NCBI GenBank assembly: GCA_013400155.1
Contig: VXBM01000017.1
Span: 2,199,674 to 2,263,673 of the forward strand
DNA from: Helopsaltes ochotensis
Taxonomy: Eukaryota; Chordata; Aves; Passeriformes; Locustellidae
DNA: 64,000 nt
Direction of reading: 5' to 3'
The translations under genes were made by a program, and so were the position numbers. Shown here one piece after another: positions 35,973 to 50,551 of this stretch; position 1 is the first letter of the stretch; the number at the start of each line of letters is the position of its first letter. The notes below the pieces were generated by a model. That model saw only the letters and a program-made list of their open reading frames with translations. It searched no databases and was not told the origin of the DNA.

Positions 35973-38900
35973 GGGCCGGGCCGCAGCGGGGTCCGTGCGG
36001 GACTCGGCCGGGCCCGCATCCCGGCCCGGCCTCCGGCCGGACTGTCAGTGAAGGGCCCCTCTGCGCCGCACGCCCGCAGAAGCGAAAAGGAGTAGCAGGT
36101 ACGAGGAAAAGAGAATGCTAGAGGCTAAAAAGGTGTTTGATTAGCGGGGGTCTTTGAAATAATAAGGGATGTTGCATTATCTTGATTAATAACCCAGGCG
36201 TGATCAGCTACCGTCAAAAGTTAAACTTGCATGAGAGCTGCTGTTGGTTAGAAGAACCTCCTCAGTATTTAATTTACTTTGTTGGTATAAGGTAGGCAAA
36301 ACCATGTGCTTTCCCGCCCTCCCCCCCATTTAAGAGAAAGCAGAAGCTCTTTGCTTTTTCAGATTTCGCTTAAACCTTTTCTTTCAGTAGAAGGATTATG
36401 AGTAGACATTCATGAGGATTACGGCCATAAATAGAAAACCGTAACAATTTACACCCTCTGCTTTCAGAAAGTTGCAGGCGCGGTGGCATGCTGGTCTTTC
36501 AGCTACGTGAACTACTTGTGGGTTTTCTAATGGCTGATCGCGTGTGTTAAAAAAAAATCAAAAAGCTTTTCAGATTTCAGAACAAATTCTGAGTGTTTTA
36601 ATCATGGGAAAAAGATGCATGTGAAAAGGGAGGGAAAATAGCTGTGTATTTCTTATGCAGGTTGAAAGAAAGATGTATGTACTGAAAAAAATTCTCTAAG
36701 TTTGTGCCGCTTTTCAGACTTGAAAAAGAATTTACAGCTGAAAGATTTTGTGCTGCAATATACTTGACACTGAGTAGCAGTTTTGAAAACAATACCAACA
36801 CATAGTCTTGTGTTTGCTTCAGGAGGGAAGGAAAGTACTGCTGTGCTGAGACCTCAACTGGTAAGGTAACACATGACTTGAATATGACAGCTTTTAAAAA
36901 TAATTAGAAAAAGTATTATGGGCTGAAAAGTATTTGTCAGCCTGTTGAAATCTGTTCTCACTTAGAAAGTGATAGAAACAATAACAGTTTAATTAGATAG
37001 GATAGTCTGTAAATTCTATTCCATCACCTAATCAAAACTAAATCTAATCAAGCATGCTGCAGACTGGGTTGAATAGGAGCTTTATTATTTTGCTGGTTTG
37101 TTTCCTCCTCACCTGGTGGTGTCACCTATGAAGTCTTTTGCCACAATATTCTTGGGGTGCGGTGAGGAGTAAGGGTGTACCTGATTTGTCCAATGCAGAC
37201 AAGCTTATAGTTATCCCACAGAATTTAGATATTTTGGAAGGGTTTTTTTTTATGCTACTGACAGCTGTAAAACATTTCAGTTCGTTTCTTTCAGGCATTG
37301 CAGGTAAGAAATATGCCAGTTCTTCTCTGAGTTCTGGGTTAAGTGTCTATTTTGAGCCTGTAGCCATAAGTTTCTTAAGAAAGATAATGGGAATTTAAAT
37401 CCTTCTCTCTCTAGTCTCAGAGATGTTATTAGGGATTAAGCCTTCTTAGGCGAGTTTTCATGGACAGTACATAGAAGAGAAAGTATGTTTATTTCTCAGT
37501 TTGTGGAGCTTCAAAAAGTTTGTTACCTGGAGAGGCTCGTTGAGTTTGAGGACTCTATAAACATACCAGTGTTGTAAAGAGCAGTTGTGGCTGTCCAGAA
37601 TCACTTTTGGTCCAACTGTGCAAATTGCAACAGATGATATAAAAAAACAAAACTGAGGTAAGTGGATGAAAGAATAATAAAAAGTCACAGCTATTGTTTG
37701 ATTTTTTTTTTAATCTGCTTGCCTGTTGGTTCTGTTGCTTCAGAACCAACAAAACTGCCTTATAATTAACATACCTGTTGATACCTGTAGAACTTATTAG
37801 TCTTTTCATTTTTTCTCGTGCAGCCTTCTGAATATCTTATACATCCTTCAGTCTCCTGACATAGGTTCCACACATTTATTCAAACAGTTTATTTTAACTT
37901 TTTTTTTCTGAAATACTTCTTGTTTGCTTTTTAATTTCTTTATTTTCTATCAATAGTGGCTGCAGGCACAATTCCAAAGCTATCTTGTATTCTGTCATGG
38001 AAGGTCAGTGAAAAGATGTGCAGAGTTTGATGGCAGAGAGGGACAGAATGAAATTTTGTCACTGACTGTCAAAGAATTTTGATCAACTTGCTTGGATCTC
38101 TGCATTGGTCCTGTTAACTGCAAGTCAAGTAATAGGCAATCCCCAGTCCTTAGGATTTTGCTTTCTTCCCTTCATCTGTAGGCAGCCCCAGTCCTTAGGC
38201 TTATGCTCTGTGTGTGAGACTGCTGGGGGGAACCATCTCCTGGTGTAGTCTGGACACTTTCTAAGACAAATGACACAATTTTGGTGTCTCTTGGCATGCA
38301 AGTTTAGTGTGCAGCTGATTTCTTCTCTCTTTCTGTTATGTCACATGATGCGTGGGGTTTCTCGTTCTGGGAGCGGGCAAAGTTGGGTTTGGGTGCATCT
38401 CAGCAGGCGCTGTCTATGGGACATGGGTCTAATGTTCAGCCAGGCTAGGGTATGACTTGGCTGTGCTACTCTGGTTTTATGGCACAAGACCATATAGCAG
38501 CTCGATTACTCAGCTTGCAGACCTTATGTACAGGCATTCAGCTGGGAAGTTAACCTGTTGTGCCTTTCCTAAAGTTATAGTAAGTGTTTTATATCTGGAG
38601 TTATTGGAAAAGGAAGGAAAAACTTCAGTTTATCAGCACCTTAATAAAAACCAAGGAACCTGCAAGGAAGACAGGAGCCTCTTACTTTTCTGATGCTTTC
38701 CAAGATTTGTGAGTTGTAGATGTTCTGTTGTAATCTTAAATATTAGGAGTAACATTTCACGTTCATAGAGTGTAAAACTTTCGGTAGATTTTGTTTTCTA
38801 GTGCCCTAAGTTTGTGAAGTAAAGGTGATCTTAAAGGTACTGCGTTAAAAGTTGGTGTGTCTATTGACTTCTGTAGCAGTGATTGCTTGGTAAAATGAAG

Positions 38901-41900
38901 AGCTGTAGTACCTGCTGAGTGTTTATTGTGTTTGCTCCCAAACTAGTAAGAGGCAAAGGAAAGGGCTGGATGTGGTTTTGAGGAATAAAAAGATTTTTGT
39001 TCAAGTTAAGAAAGCATGTGGAAAATTATGTATGGCATAATCCATACTTTTTCTGTCTAACATAATTTTGAAGAAATACTACAAAAATATTGCTTCTCTA
39101 GTATCATTCATGATAACTTGTAAATAAATCCATTTCTAAATTAAAGCTGTCTGCAAGTGTAGAATACAACATTGCTGCTACAAGTGGTGTTCAAACATTT
39201 TGACTACAAATGCATCATAACAACATGGAAAGTAAATTTGATACTCCTTTTATACAGTACTGTGACCACTTTCTTCAAAACCTTCAACCCCAAGAAACAC
39301 ACCTTTGTGTGTATGAAGAGATCTTTAAGCAGGACTGTGAAATTTCAGCTTTAAGACGTACATACTGCTGTCTCTTCTTTCTTGCCTTTTCTTTATTAAT
39401 AAAACCTCTGAAAGCTTTGTACTTGTACAGAGGAAGTTATAATCGGGTATCTGAGAGTCAGAAGTAACCTTTATCCACAGAATGATTGTTGTGCTACTAG
39501 TGCTATAATTTTCTCTGTTCCTCTGTCACTCTCCAGAGACTCTGGAGATGGTACCTGAGGAGGAAGAGATTACTTCTGTTTGTTCACTTTTTTGTTATGT
39601 TGCTGGGTTTGTTTTCAGAAATGCAAATTGTCATTTTGAATTTTGAGTTTGATGAGAACAGGACTGAGCCTGACAAATCAATTTGCAAAGGCCAGGGCTG
39701 TCAGATGGTAATAGTTTGCCTTCATTACCAACCAGTTTAGATTTGAACCAATGATCTAGAGGTGAAAAGCTCAGTATTGTGTTACGAATCCCCTGATCTA
39801 CCCATGTGTTCTCTTGTTTAAGGTCCCTGTAGTTTTCTTAAACAGAACATGCAGTAATTATTGGGCATTGTTTGCACTTGTAAATATTAGAGCAGTGTCC
39901 ATTCCAGTTGTCTGCTGTGCGTGTGAGGACACTGCAGTTAAATATAGTAACAATTTCTTACACTCTCTGGCTTTTCATGAGAAACCCTCATACAAATCCA
40001 ACCATATGGCAAAACCCAGCATTATCCTAAAACCATTAACAAAGAACCTTTTGCTGCCATTAATGGGAAAATGAATCTGCAGCTCTAAGTAGCCTACTGG
40101 GAGTTATTAATAACATCAGGCTACTGCTAAGAAAATGAACTTTAATAAAATATCATTAGGAGCTGAGTCATCCCACCAACACTTCTACATGTTGTATCCA
40201 AGTTGGTATTTATCTATGAGAGCCTTTTCAGAGTATATTATCTTTATTACTCCTCTACTTTTCTTCTTCGTTGAGTATCTTTGATGCTGTAAAAGAGTGT
40301 AATGGAAAACCATTTGCATGGATTTCATAGAATAGATTCAAAAAGTATTTGAAATGTCCAGACAGCTTCATAAACTGTTTTCCCATTCATTATGAGGTAA
40401 GATGTTCCTAGGCAACCTACTGAGCAGGAGGAGGTCAACAAATGTAAATACTTGGGGAAGTGGTGCTTAGTTTCTAAGGCTATTAAGTTACTGTCTACAA
40501 GTCATAGTTTCTGTGAGCTACAGAACTAATAAAATTAACATTTGTATGTATTTGGATTATCTCTTAATTTCCTTATCCCTTCTCCTCCAATTCTTAATCT
40601 CATTCTACTTCATATCAACAGACACTGCTGTGTCTGTACTGATTGATCTGCTGCCAAATCAAATATGAAGAGGTGGATTTCCTACTTTCCCCTCACTATG
40701 AGAGCAAATTAGTTGTTTTTCCTCTACCTGACCATTAATTTTCATGTAGTTTATAGGAACATAAGTTGGTTTTGAGATCTCTGGGTGTTTTATTTCAAAA
40801 TGTTGAAAATTGGCCAGCTGATTCAAAAGGTGCTGGTAGGAAACCTATTTTGGTCAGATGCTTCTGTGGGCAAGAAAAAAAAAAATTAGTGCCAAGTTAC
40901 TAGTGAAACAAGGCATATGATTATGCTGTCTCGTGTATCCTTGGTCCAATTTGTTTTCTTCCCCTAGAGAGCATCAGCTAGAGCATCCCTCTTGGGGTAG
41001 TCTTTTCCTTTTTGCATAGCATTTCCAGTAGACAGGCTGTGAGCTGTATCTCTTTTGTAATTTTTTTTCCACCAGTCCTTTAATGGCACTGCATTCTTCT
41101 TCCAGGGGTTCTGTCATTGAAAGCAAAAATCTTAATCCTTTGGGGTTTTTGAGAATTTGGGAAATTAGGGGTTTAAAACTCATATATACAATTTATGAAT
41201 GTTTCCCTCTTTCAAATATCCCTCCTAACCTAAAACTATACCTTTTTTGGTTTGTTTTATATTTGTTTTGGGTTTTTTGAATGCAGATAAGACTTCACTG
41301 AATTGTGGTTGTCTGTAAAAGTGTGGCAGACATGTACCCTGGTGATCTTTTAATTATTTTGCAGCAGTAGACTCTGGCTTGTTACATTCTGCCGTAATCG
41401 ATTCGATGTGTGCATTTGATCAAGCATGCAGTCCTTGAATTTGAAGGCTAGAAGTCCGGCTTTTGAAATTACTTTCTGCTTTTGTCTTTTACAACTCTGA
41501 AAATTCAGGTAGTTAAACTTCAGCTGCTTTCCTATCCTATTTAAATTGAAGCAATGAATGTGGGTTTATTTGTAGACACCTGTTTCTAGAATGTAGTCAA
41601 GCTTGCTAGATGGTATAAACAATTAAGTGTCATCAACTGGCACAAAAGAGGGGGTTTGAATATGTGCTTTATAAAAAACCAGTAAGTAACTACTGGTTCA
41701 AAGGTAGAATCAGGTAGGATGAGCTGTAAAAACCAATGGTCACATGTTAACCTTGATTAGAATGCTTTTTTCATGGGACAGTTTGGTTCACCCAGATTTA
41801 TGCGGAGGTATATGCTGCATTTGTGTGTGGTGGGAACAGTTCACGTATGAGAAGCCTGCAGGGGATCAAGGGGAAATTAGGGGTTATTTTCTTCTTTATA

Positions 41901-44474
41901 TCCTATCTGCTTGTTTATTTCTCATAGTTGGTGAATGTAAATCAGTGTTCGTAGTAGATAATGTTTGGTGGATGTAATTCATATGGTTTCATTTTTAAAA
42001 AATGGTATGTGGTTTATTGTGTTTTGAATTTTGAAAATAATGAATGGACTAAAAATATGTAAGAGTGATTCAGATGTGGGAGACTGTTTGAAGAGGAGGA
42101 ATCTTCTGTAAGTATTTCCACAAAACATGGAAATAAGTGTATTCTGGGAAATGGTTAATCAGTAAAGTGTGTCACAAAGCAGAGGATAGCAAGAGACTTT
42201 ATAATCCTCCAGTCTGTATTCTCAGTACAATGAACTTATCAATGGATCAATAAACAACAGCTAATGCATCTCAGCATGTTGGTACATGGGCTGTTACTGT
42301 GACATGGAAACAGGTTAATGTCCTCAGTAGATCTGAATGTTATTCAAGAAAATAGGTCATGGTGTAGGGAAAAGGGAGGGAAAATTAAAGAGAAAAAAAG
42401 AGTTGATTTATTTTACTCTTGCTATTCATTAAAACTTTTTCATGATGCTGCATCTGAAGTGTGCTAATGAATAGACAGCAAAACTTTATAAACATTGGGA
42501 TAGTAAACTGCAGCACTCTCTGCGATGTCTGTTGCGGACACTATTATCACAACAACCTATGCAGTACTTGTAACAGATGATATCAGGGGAGTTGATGTAA
42601 ATACTTTGGAGGTATGTTAAAAAAAGGCATCGCCAGCAAAAACTTTCTTCGATTATGGATGCTTGATAGATTTTAAATAGAGATTTAATTATTTTTCTCC
42701 AAGCAAAAAAAGAAAAAAATGCTGTGGTGTGAGTTTTGCAATGTTGCTGTTTTCATTCATGTTCAGTTTTTATGGTGTTCCTAATTTGTTTAAATTCTTG
42801 AAGATGGACAACTTTTAGAGATTTTTCAGGGAAGCTTTTTAAAACTTCACTTTAGATACTTCTCTTAAAATGCATTGCTTCAGGAGAGGATGGAGAAGGA
42901 GAGAATCTCTCTTTCCTGTTAGCAAAAACTATCTGGATTTAAGACTGTAGTTTTATTATGGAAATAGCTGGCTTTTAAGAAATATGTTCTGTTATGCAAA
43001 TATGTTTTCTTTAAGGGCTCTTTATTTTTGGGAGAGATGGTAAGGTAGTTTAATTAATTTAGTAATGTATTTCTTCAATCTGTCCACATACTGTTAATAA
43101 TTATAGCAGTCATATTCATCTTTCTAATTATCACATAAATTAAGATATTTATCACCTACCCATTATGGTTTCCTCTGTTCACTTTATCTATGTGATGGAT
43201 TCTCCTCTGCCTTTTTGTCTGAAATTGCAGCTGCAGCCTGGAAAGGTACCTGGGCAATTCCACTGTATTCGATTCTTGCCTGGTAGGAACCAGCAGCAGT
43301 CACAGGCAGAAGATGGCAGAGTCTTGTTATCTCCACTAGAGCAGAGACTTTTTCAGGCTCAGGGATAAAGAGGAACATTTTCAAATTGAAGTTGCTTTTT
43401 CTGGTGGCATATTTCCAGAAACATTTCTAGATAAAAGCAGCAGTACTGGGAAAATCTTATTTTTCAGGATTATTCTTCAAAGGAATACTTGAGATTTTGG
43501 TAGGTTTTGGGAGAGAAAACATGGAAAACATAAGACTATTGCAGTGTCATGGTCTGCAATTGCTTAATTCTGCTCTGAAATATAGTACTATAGTACAAGT
43601 ATTGATTACAAATTTGTTCTTTTTGTTCTGATAAGGAATGCGTGTACTGTTTGTACAGTAGTTAGAATTGATATGCCATTTTCAGTAAATTTTAACCTTT
43701 GATATATTTTATCTCATGTATGCATAATAAATGAAAATTATTTAAAGTTGTTTGAACAAGAATCCAAAGCCTAAAATTAGACTTCTAGTTAATCCTAAAT
43801 GGTTAAAAAATATTTGGATTTTTAAAATTTGGATTTTCTGAGCAGAAAACATCAAATACTAACTTGTTTTACTATTGTTCTACTTCAAATGCAGCTGTCT
43901 CTGTTAGGTCTGAAAATGATTGTGTTGTAGTGCTTCCCTCATGTCTCTACTGTCCCACTTTAGGTTAATGGTATCAGTAAAAAATGTGCAACAATATTCC
44001 AGGTTGTTCTTTGGCTTTCTTCCTTCCTATCCCAGCTTATCAGGAGTTAATTTGAATAATGACGTATATATGAAATGCCAGAGCCCATATTCTTATCCAA
44101 AGTTGTGAATAAATTACGGTATTTATCTTTGGCTGTACTTGGGAATCGTCTTGAGTATTAATAGTACTCAAATTTTATTGTTACTTCAATGAAACAATGG
44201 AAATACTGTTCTTGAGGTGAATTCTGAGAATTCTCAGTGCCAAATTCTTGTTTTCTGCATACTAAATTTTCAGTCCTTCTGTATAATGCCAGCCTATTGA
44301 GCTGATATGGGATTGCCAGTATGTCTCTGATTTAAATAGGACATAAAAATGCCTTCATTTGTCCAGTCAAACTAATGTTCTCATTTGGTTTGTAAAGATC
44401 ACTCATAAATATGACATAGGAACTTTCCTCAGGAAGCACGTGAAGTGCGTTGTCAATTTATGGACATAAATTAA

Positions 44475-44705
44475 AACAGGAAAGGTTCCGACTGGTGGTA
44501 AGGAAGATACTTTTCCCCACTCCATTGACAGCCATGCATTTGCATGAGAGGCAGTCCAGTCTACATCCCTAGAGGATTTTAAGTCTCAACTGGATAAAGC
44601 CCAGAGCAACCCGATCTGACCTCTTAGTCATGCATGTGGTGTGAGGTTAGGCGATAGACCTCCTCTGGGGTCCTTTCTATCCCTAAGTATTCTGTGGCTC
44701 TGATT
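44475..44705 (+). mobile_element. CR1 LINE 3' fragment
   Basis: A diverged but recognisable CR1 3' end in + orientation. Block order is 'aggttccgactggtggtaaggaag', 'gaggcagtccagtctacatccctagagg', 'ttttaagtctcaactggataaagcc', then 'gataGACCTCctctgGGGTCCttt' and the terminal 'attctgtggctctga'. These follow the CR1 tail, including the bracketed gacct...ggtccctt segment and the attctatga-type end. CR1 is the dominant LINE of birds and other sauropsids. Confidence 0.75.
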
Positions 44706-45296
44706 TACTTGTTGATCACACCCATTTTCAGCATTCTTTCTTCCTAATTGTGTGAGCTGTTCATTTGGGGTGTTCAATAAATTCCTTTGGTAAGAATGGC
44801 ATCACATGAGACTGGAGAATTCAAGGCACCAGCTCAGGGGGAAAGGGAGTGCAGGCGAATTGCTGTCCAACTGTCCTGATAAGCAGCTGTGGCTGTGGAC
44901 AGATTAACTCCTGCTTTGAAGAATATTTCTGTGAAGATTTAGTCTAGATTAAGCCATTTTCCTAAGAGGACTTAACCAAACGATGAAATTCTTTGTTCTA
45001 AATTTTAATAAATTATGCAGGACCTTGACTAAACAAACATTAATTTTTTGTACAAGAAATAGATGATTCTCGCACATTATATAATATTCAGAACAAGTTC
45101 TGCTTGTGAGTAGGACATAGCATAACTTGGCTATTATGCAAGCAAGAAGAATTAGAGCAAGGGAGCCAGCACATTTTTTCTTCTCATAAAACAGACGAAA
45201 TTTCAGACCTGCCAGAAGAGTTTAGTAGGGTTCCTAAGCAGGAAGTCACCAGAGTATTGTATAATGTGCCTGTTGCTGAGATAGTTGCTGCAACTG

Positions 45297-45387
45297 AACT
45301 TGTTTGGTGGTTGGTTTTTTTGGTGTGGGTGTTTTTGGTTGTTGTGTTTGCTTTTTTTTTGGTTTGGTTTGGCCTTTTTTTTTTTGT
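45297..45387 (+). repeat. T/G-rich low-complexity tract
   Basis: An imperfect (TTTGG)n/(T)n stretch with T8-T12 runs, including repeated 'ggtttggttt'. It generates spurious Lys/Asn-rich and Phe/Val-rich open frames on the two strands. Confidence 0.75.
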
Positions 45388-48300
45388 CACTGATATAAAC
45401 AAAGAAGGAGGCCAAAAAGAATTTTTGTTAAATTGCAGTCAGTTGTTAAGCACACTGAATGGCATAGATGTTTTTCAAGAATAGCATTGTCAGTTACTTT
45501 TGACTCTTTGATAAGACAGAAAAGATGCATTTACATTTAAAAAAGAATCTCTGGGAGATTTTTTTGAGACTATAAAAATCCTTTTGTCTTCAGAGTCAGA
45601 GTTGTCATGAGATAGGAAAAATTATAGAAACATTCATCATTTATGCCTATAAGTATAACTAATAGCATTTTATGAAGAAGTTAATAGCTGATTAACATTA
45701 CAATGGGGAGCAAGAAGTCTTATTTCACTATCTAGTAGTAATGTTTTTTTGATAAAACTGGTCCTAAACTTAAATGAGGTCACTTTTGTTTTAAATACCC
45801 ACTTTTTGGTTCTAGTGTTATCTTTTAGTGTGGGATGAAGATCAGATAGTTGATTTTCATGTGCGTATTTTTAAAGAGAGCTCCAGGATGAGGGCCTGCC
45901 TGCCTCAGCAGAGCTGCTGGCGCTGTGCAGGGATGTTCTGCATTGCTGGTCTGCTTTGCCAAATTACTTCGATAGAAGGAGGTGATGGCAGTGCTTTCTG
46001 GTGTGAATGCCAAAGTGCGATCCAGCTGCTTGTTTTGGCCTGCACACAGGTGGTACAAACTGAAAAACACTTAAAAAATATTTTGCCCCTTACTTTCTCC
46101 AATAATGATTGGATATCTGTCCTCCCACATGATGACAATAGGCAATAAATAGAATTTTAGCCCATAAATTAGTGTTTGAATTTTTCTTCCTCTGCCCACT
46201 CCCATTATTTAGGTGTGTAGTCATGCAGTTTTAATTCTGCCAACATTCTTTGTTCTTAAAAAAAATAAAAATCCAAACAGCTACTGAATATAGAGGAAAA
46301 TGGTGTCAAATGAAACAAAGGATCTTCAATTCTTCCCCCTTTTTATGAATATGAACTAGTCTGGTTTGTATGGGTTTTAAAATATGTTTATTTTTTCTTT
46401 GTCAGGGAGGGGAGAAGTTGCCTTGGCTGCTTACCAAAGGAATTTTCCATTTACTGATAATATTACCACATAAATGAGAAGCAGTGATCATGATTTTAAA
46501 TCCGTTAAGAACGTAGTGAAGGCCAACTCTGAGCTGCTCTAAAGAGATTGTAGAAAAATTCTTGCTTTTGATGACCCCTCAGTCTCTTTTAATGAAGGCC
46601 AGCATTTTTATGTTATCGATGGGTGCCCTAACTCACAACAGCATGAAGACTCTTAGTTACTAGTGCTGTCCTTAATAGTGCTGACCCTAACTCTTCCTCT
46701 CATAAGCAGTCTACCCCCTCAGAAGAAACAGAAAAAGTAGCGCAATGTGCTCTGAACAAAAAGTGTGTTTGCAACAGTAGCTGGTATGTAGGTCTTTCTT
46801 TGTGGTTTTCCAATCAGCTTTCACACAGGATTTTATTATTGATCTGATAAAAACATAATAATACTAATGGAACACTACATAGATCAGTCTAGACAAAGCC
46901 AATCACTTGAATTCTGGCTTTGGAAACATGGACACTTGTAACTTTTTATATTAGTCTGAACTTACCAAAAAAGCTAATGGTCAAACAGGTGTTTGTGTCA
47001 ATTTTTTTCTCCTATTTGAGCTTTACAGAATAAAGGGCACACCTGCAAAGTCTAATTACTTAGTAGCTCCTTCAAATGTTCAGCACTACTTGCAGGGTAT
47101 AATTATCCAGCTGACTTCAGAGAGGGAAAATAATGTTCTTCTGCCTCAAAGGCATTCACTTAAATGTCTTGGTTTCTGAATTTGGGGACAGAGGGTGAAG
47201 CATGTGTATGTGTTTGCCTGTCATCTGCAGGTTCTTTGGGAAATGCCATGCCAAATCCAGTGCCTTCCTCTAAGCTTACCTGGACTTAATGTCACAACTT
47301 ATCCCATTGGCAGATTGAGATCTTTGAAATCGTGGTTTGAAAATTGAAAGTTGAAGTAGGAAAATTACTGCTGCCAAAAATCCATTTGACATTTTTATAA
47401 AGAAGCCTATGCTGGAGGAAATACTTTGTGTATTTTCAGGGCAGAATTGCTTTGGAGATTCTTTTAAATGGTCATTAGGGAAATTTTTCTTCTGTTGCAC
47501 TAAGATTTTTTTAAATGCATACCAGTGCTGCCAAAATTACTTGAAATTTAGACAAAGATAATGTAGAGCAGGATTTGTCTCCTTTTTAATGATGTCAGTT
47601 CTACTTCTGCAACTAGAGTAGCCTCTTTCTTCCAGACAGAAGTTTGTACCAGGAGGGAATTTCTGTGATTTCAGTGGCTCTTGCTGCCTTAGGCAGTAAC
47701 CCATGACTGGAATTGCAGACATGTTTACAGCTGGAATCAGTCCTGCTTTCTCAGGTTGTTTAAATTTCAGCCTTGTGAGCCTTTTATTCCCACTGAATGG
47801 CATAACAGGAAGATATGTTTACTGGTACCTGCAGATTTCAGGATGCAGCCCGGGTACACGGAAAGCTTTATGTTATGAATGACATGGGTTTTGTATGTCA
47901 CTTGATTGCATGTTATGTTTTAATTAGAAATATAACTCTGCCTAGAAAATAATCAAGTAGAATTGCTAGGCAAAGTATTAAAACGCATGTTTTAAATGGT
48001 GTAAATTTGCAAGATGTAATAATAAAAAACAACTATATCTGTTATGTAAGTAATTGGAAGATGAATTGATGTGCATTGCATCTTTACACTTTATGCAATT
48101 TCTGCCTCTTTTATAAAGTTCAGTGACATCACTTGCTTACTCAGCTCTTCTGTATCCTTTGCAGTAAGAAGAATTAAAATACAAAGGAAAATTCAGAAGA
48201 ACTTGAGTCAAGTGTTTTGATTCCAGACATTTGTGAGGCTTAAATACCAAGTTTGCTCATTGCATTTTTTGCAACCATTTTTTTAAGTTGCAAAGGTGTT

Positions 48301-49382
48301 CATTTATCAAAGAGGAAGTAAATATAACAGAGAGGAGATTGAAGGACTGGTAAATATTTAAGAAAGGAGTATATGCACAATTTGTTTTGCTTCAGTAATG
48401 TCTTCATGTTTCGTTTATCCATTCAAATAGTAACTGTTGGTGGGCTGATACCATGGAAAAGATGACTGCAGTTAAAATTTTAGAGGAATGAGAACCGGGC
48501 CAGTACTGCATTAGTTTCCACTTGGTACTTATTCCATCAGCATCCATTCCAGCCTTCCCTGTCAAATTGTACGTAGCTGTTACCAAGGCATGGTCATGGA
48601 TGTGTTATAGTCAGGGTCAGCTGCTTTATATGGCACCACTCCCTTGCTGCTTGTGTGGGATGTCCACAAACAAGGCTTCCTCTGACAAGGGGTTGAAGAT
48701 CTGTTTCTTGTCTTTGCTACATAAGCAGGCAGAATTCTTTTTACTGTTTGAAAATTCAAATTAAACATGGTGAACTCGGTTTTGGACATGTTTTTTAGCT
48801 TTTCTTTTTTACCGGAATTCTGTTTTGAGTCTTTCAATCCAGATATTTCAACAAAATAAACTTTGGCATCATATCATAAGTAGCCAGAATTGATGGGCAC
48901 AGAGGCTTGGCTTGTCAGAAGATGTTAGTGTAGAACTCAGAATAAAATTTGGGTGTTCTGGCTGTTCCAGTGCTGTCACATCCTCAGTTCAGTGAGAAGT
49001 GAAAGCAGATCTTGAACTGTCTGTCTTCTTACAGAAATAGTTCTAAAATCTGTTACGTTCTACTGGGGTGGAAATTCTTGGAGGATATGTGAAGTAGCGT
49101 AATGAAACATTACAATGAATTCTTTTGAGTTAGCAAATGATTTTGCTAATGTGACTTTTGTGCCTATCTATACACAAGAGACAAAAATCAGATTTAATTA
49201 CAAAGAGCACCTTCACAGAACAGGCTTTCTCTGGACAGGAATCAGCAGTAATTATTTCTTGTTATGGGTCCTGACCAAATAGACAGGATGCAACTGAGCT
49301 TGCAGCTGAAACTAAGCATAAACAAGCATTGTGAATACAGACTCTACTAACTGTTCAAGTTATGGTAGAGAATTATTAAAGT

Positions 49383-49450
49383 AAATATGTGTTTGTATTA
49401 AATACGTGTTTGTATTAAGTATGTGTTTGTATTAAAGTGTGGTTGTGAAT
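49383..49450 (+). repeat. 17-bp tandem repeat (four units)
   Basis: Three near-identical 17-base units (AAATATGTGTTTGTATT and one- or two-base variants) at 49383, 49400 and 49417, plus a more diverged fourth ending at 49450. Confidence 0.85.
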
Positions 49451-50529
49451 AGAGCAGATGTGTTCTATTCACATGCTATCATGTAGCAGGCAGTGAACTA
49501 AATGGGAGAGGGTTCTTACTTCTTTCCAAGTTTAAAGGTAATATTAGGAGCCTGCATCAATGTGATTTTTTTTCTGTCAATAGCTGTCACATATATGAGG
49601 CAGCAGTACAAAGTCTGTAAGGTGATGTGCCTCTTATCATGCAAATTTTCCTAAACACATTAACTTCTTGAGCTCTGAGTTGAAATGATTGTTATGGGAA
49701 CTAGTAATCAATCTACTTCATGTAAAAGAAAACCAAACAGTTAGTACTTAACATCTGTTCCAAAATACATTTAATGCCAGCCAACCTCAAATTGGCCAGT
49801 AAAATGCTATCGCATTAGTGATTTAGTTGTGATTAGTGATTAATATTAGCGTTCAAGATTAATATAATTTGTAGCATTTTTACTGCCTTCCAAACATTAA
49901 TCCTTTAGTGTGCCTATAGCAGAAAAGCAAATAAGCAAACAAACAAAATCCTCCTCCAAAATCCCACCAGTTGAAGCCTAAATATTTGTCCTTGTTAATT
50001 ACTTTATCTCATCAGGAAAAATGTGATAAAATGTAAATTAGTGACTGACCAGTTTCAATGTAAATTTTCTTTTGTTATGTTGTCTGAGATTTCACTGAGT
50101 ATATATAGTTAATTCACTAGTGGTTTATACTAACTTGTTTTGCTTCTCAGGGTAATTGGACTAGAAATGCATTAGTCAGTTAATGCAGTTCAGCTGGTGG
50201 TCAGTATCTTGTTAAGTCATGATAAATCAGTGTTTTAGCCTTTTCTTTCTGAGGGGGATAAAGCAGGCGTCTGCAATGGTATTTTTCCCCCTTCAAAAAC
50301 ATTAGTTTTTGCACTTTAGTTAAATAAACAGATAAGCATTCATTTACTGCATTAATCTACACAAATAATATTTTTATTCTTTTTCTTCTAATGTTAAACT
50401 TGTTAGCTTTTTCTCTGCTATTTTATACAGTATTGTTATAAAATTATACAATGTGTCAGATGAATTTTGGATAATCTTAGGGGAACTAATTAATTTTGTC
50501 GCTACTTTTGCATCCCAACTATTTTTATT

Positions 50530-50551
50530 AATTTACAATTAATTGTAAATT
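50530..50551. repeat. Perfect 22-bp palindrome
   Basis: The half-site AATTTACAATT is followed directly by its exact reverse complement, with no spacer, in an AT-rich setting. It could form a cruciform or simply be an AT-rich coincidence. Confidence 0.8.

Larger units (their letters stand above)
35560..36100 (+). promoter_or_regulatory. CpG-island promoter, probably USP54
   Basis: GC and CpG content rise abruptly between two AT-rich flanks. The island has adjacent GC boxes (CCGCCC at 35612-35617 and 35621-35626), a degenerate TCTCGCGGGA (35688-35697), a YY1-type AAGATGGCGGC (35697-35707) and a perfect TCTCGCGAGA palindrome (35708-35717). No TATA box was seen. The YY1 motif orientation and the downstream donors indicate transcription to the right. 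Human gene order on one strand is SYNPO2L, MYOZ1, USP54, so this is most likely the USP54 promoter. That name rests on synteny alone, as no USP54 coding exon was found here. A 15-base N gap interrupts the island. Confidence 0.75.

Noticed and set aside
35537..36095. Long open frames on both strands of the CpG island
   Set aside because: They are products of very high GC content and of reading through N. Arg/Pro/Gly-rich text appears in every frame, with no conserved domain.
40321..40345. 'ttcatagaatag' string resembling an inverted CR1 terminus
   Set aside because: The adjacent sequence lacks any further CR1 similarity, so it is probably chance.
45184..45484. Lys/Asn-rich and Phe/Val-rich frames
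   Set aside because: They are translations of the T/G-rich low-complexity tract.
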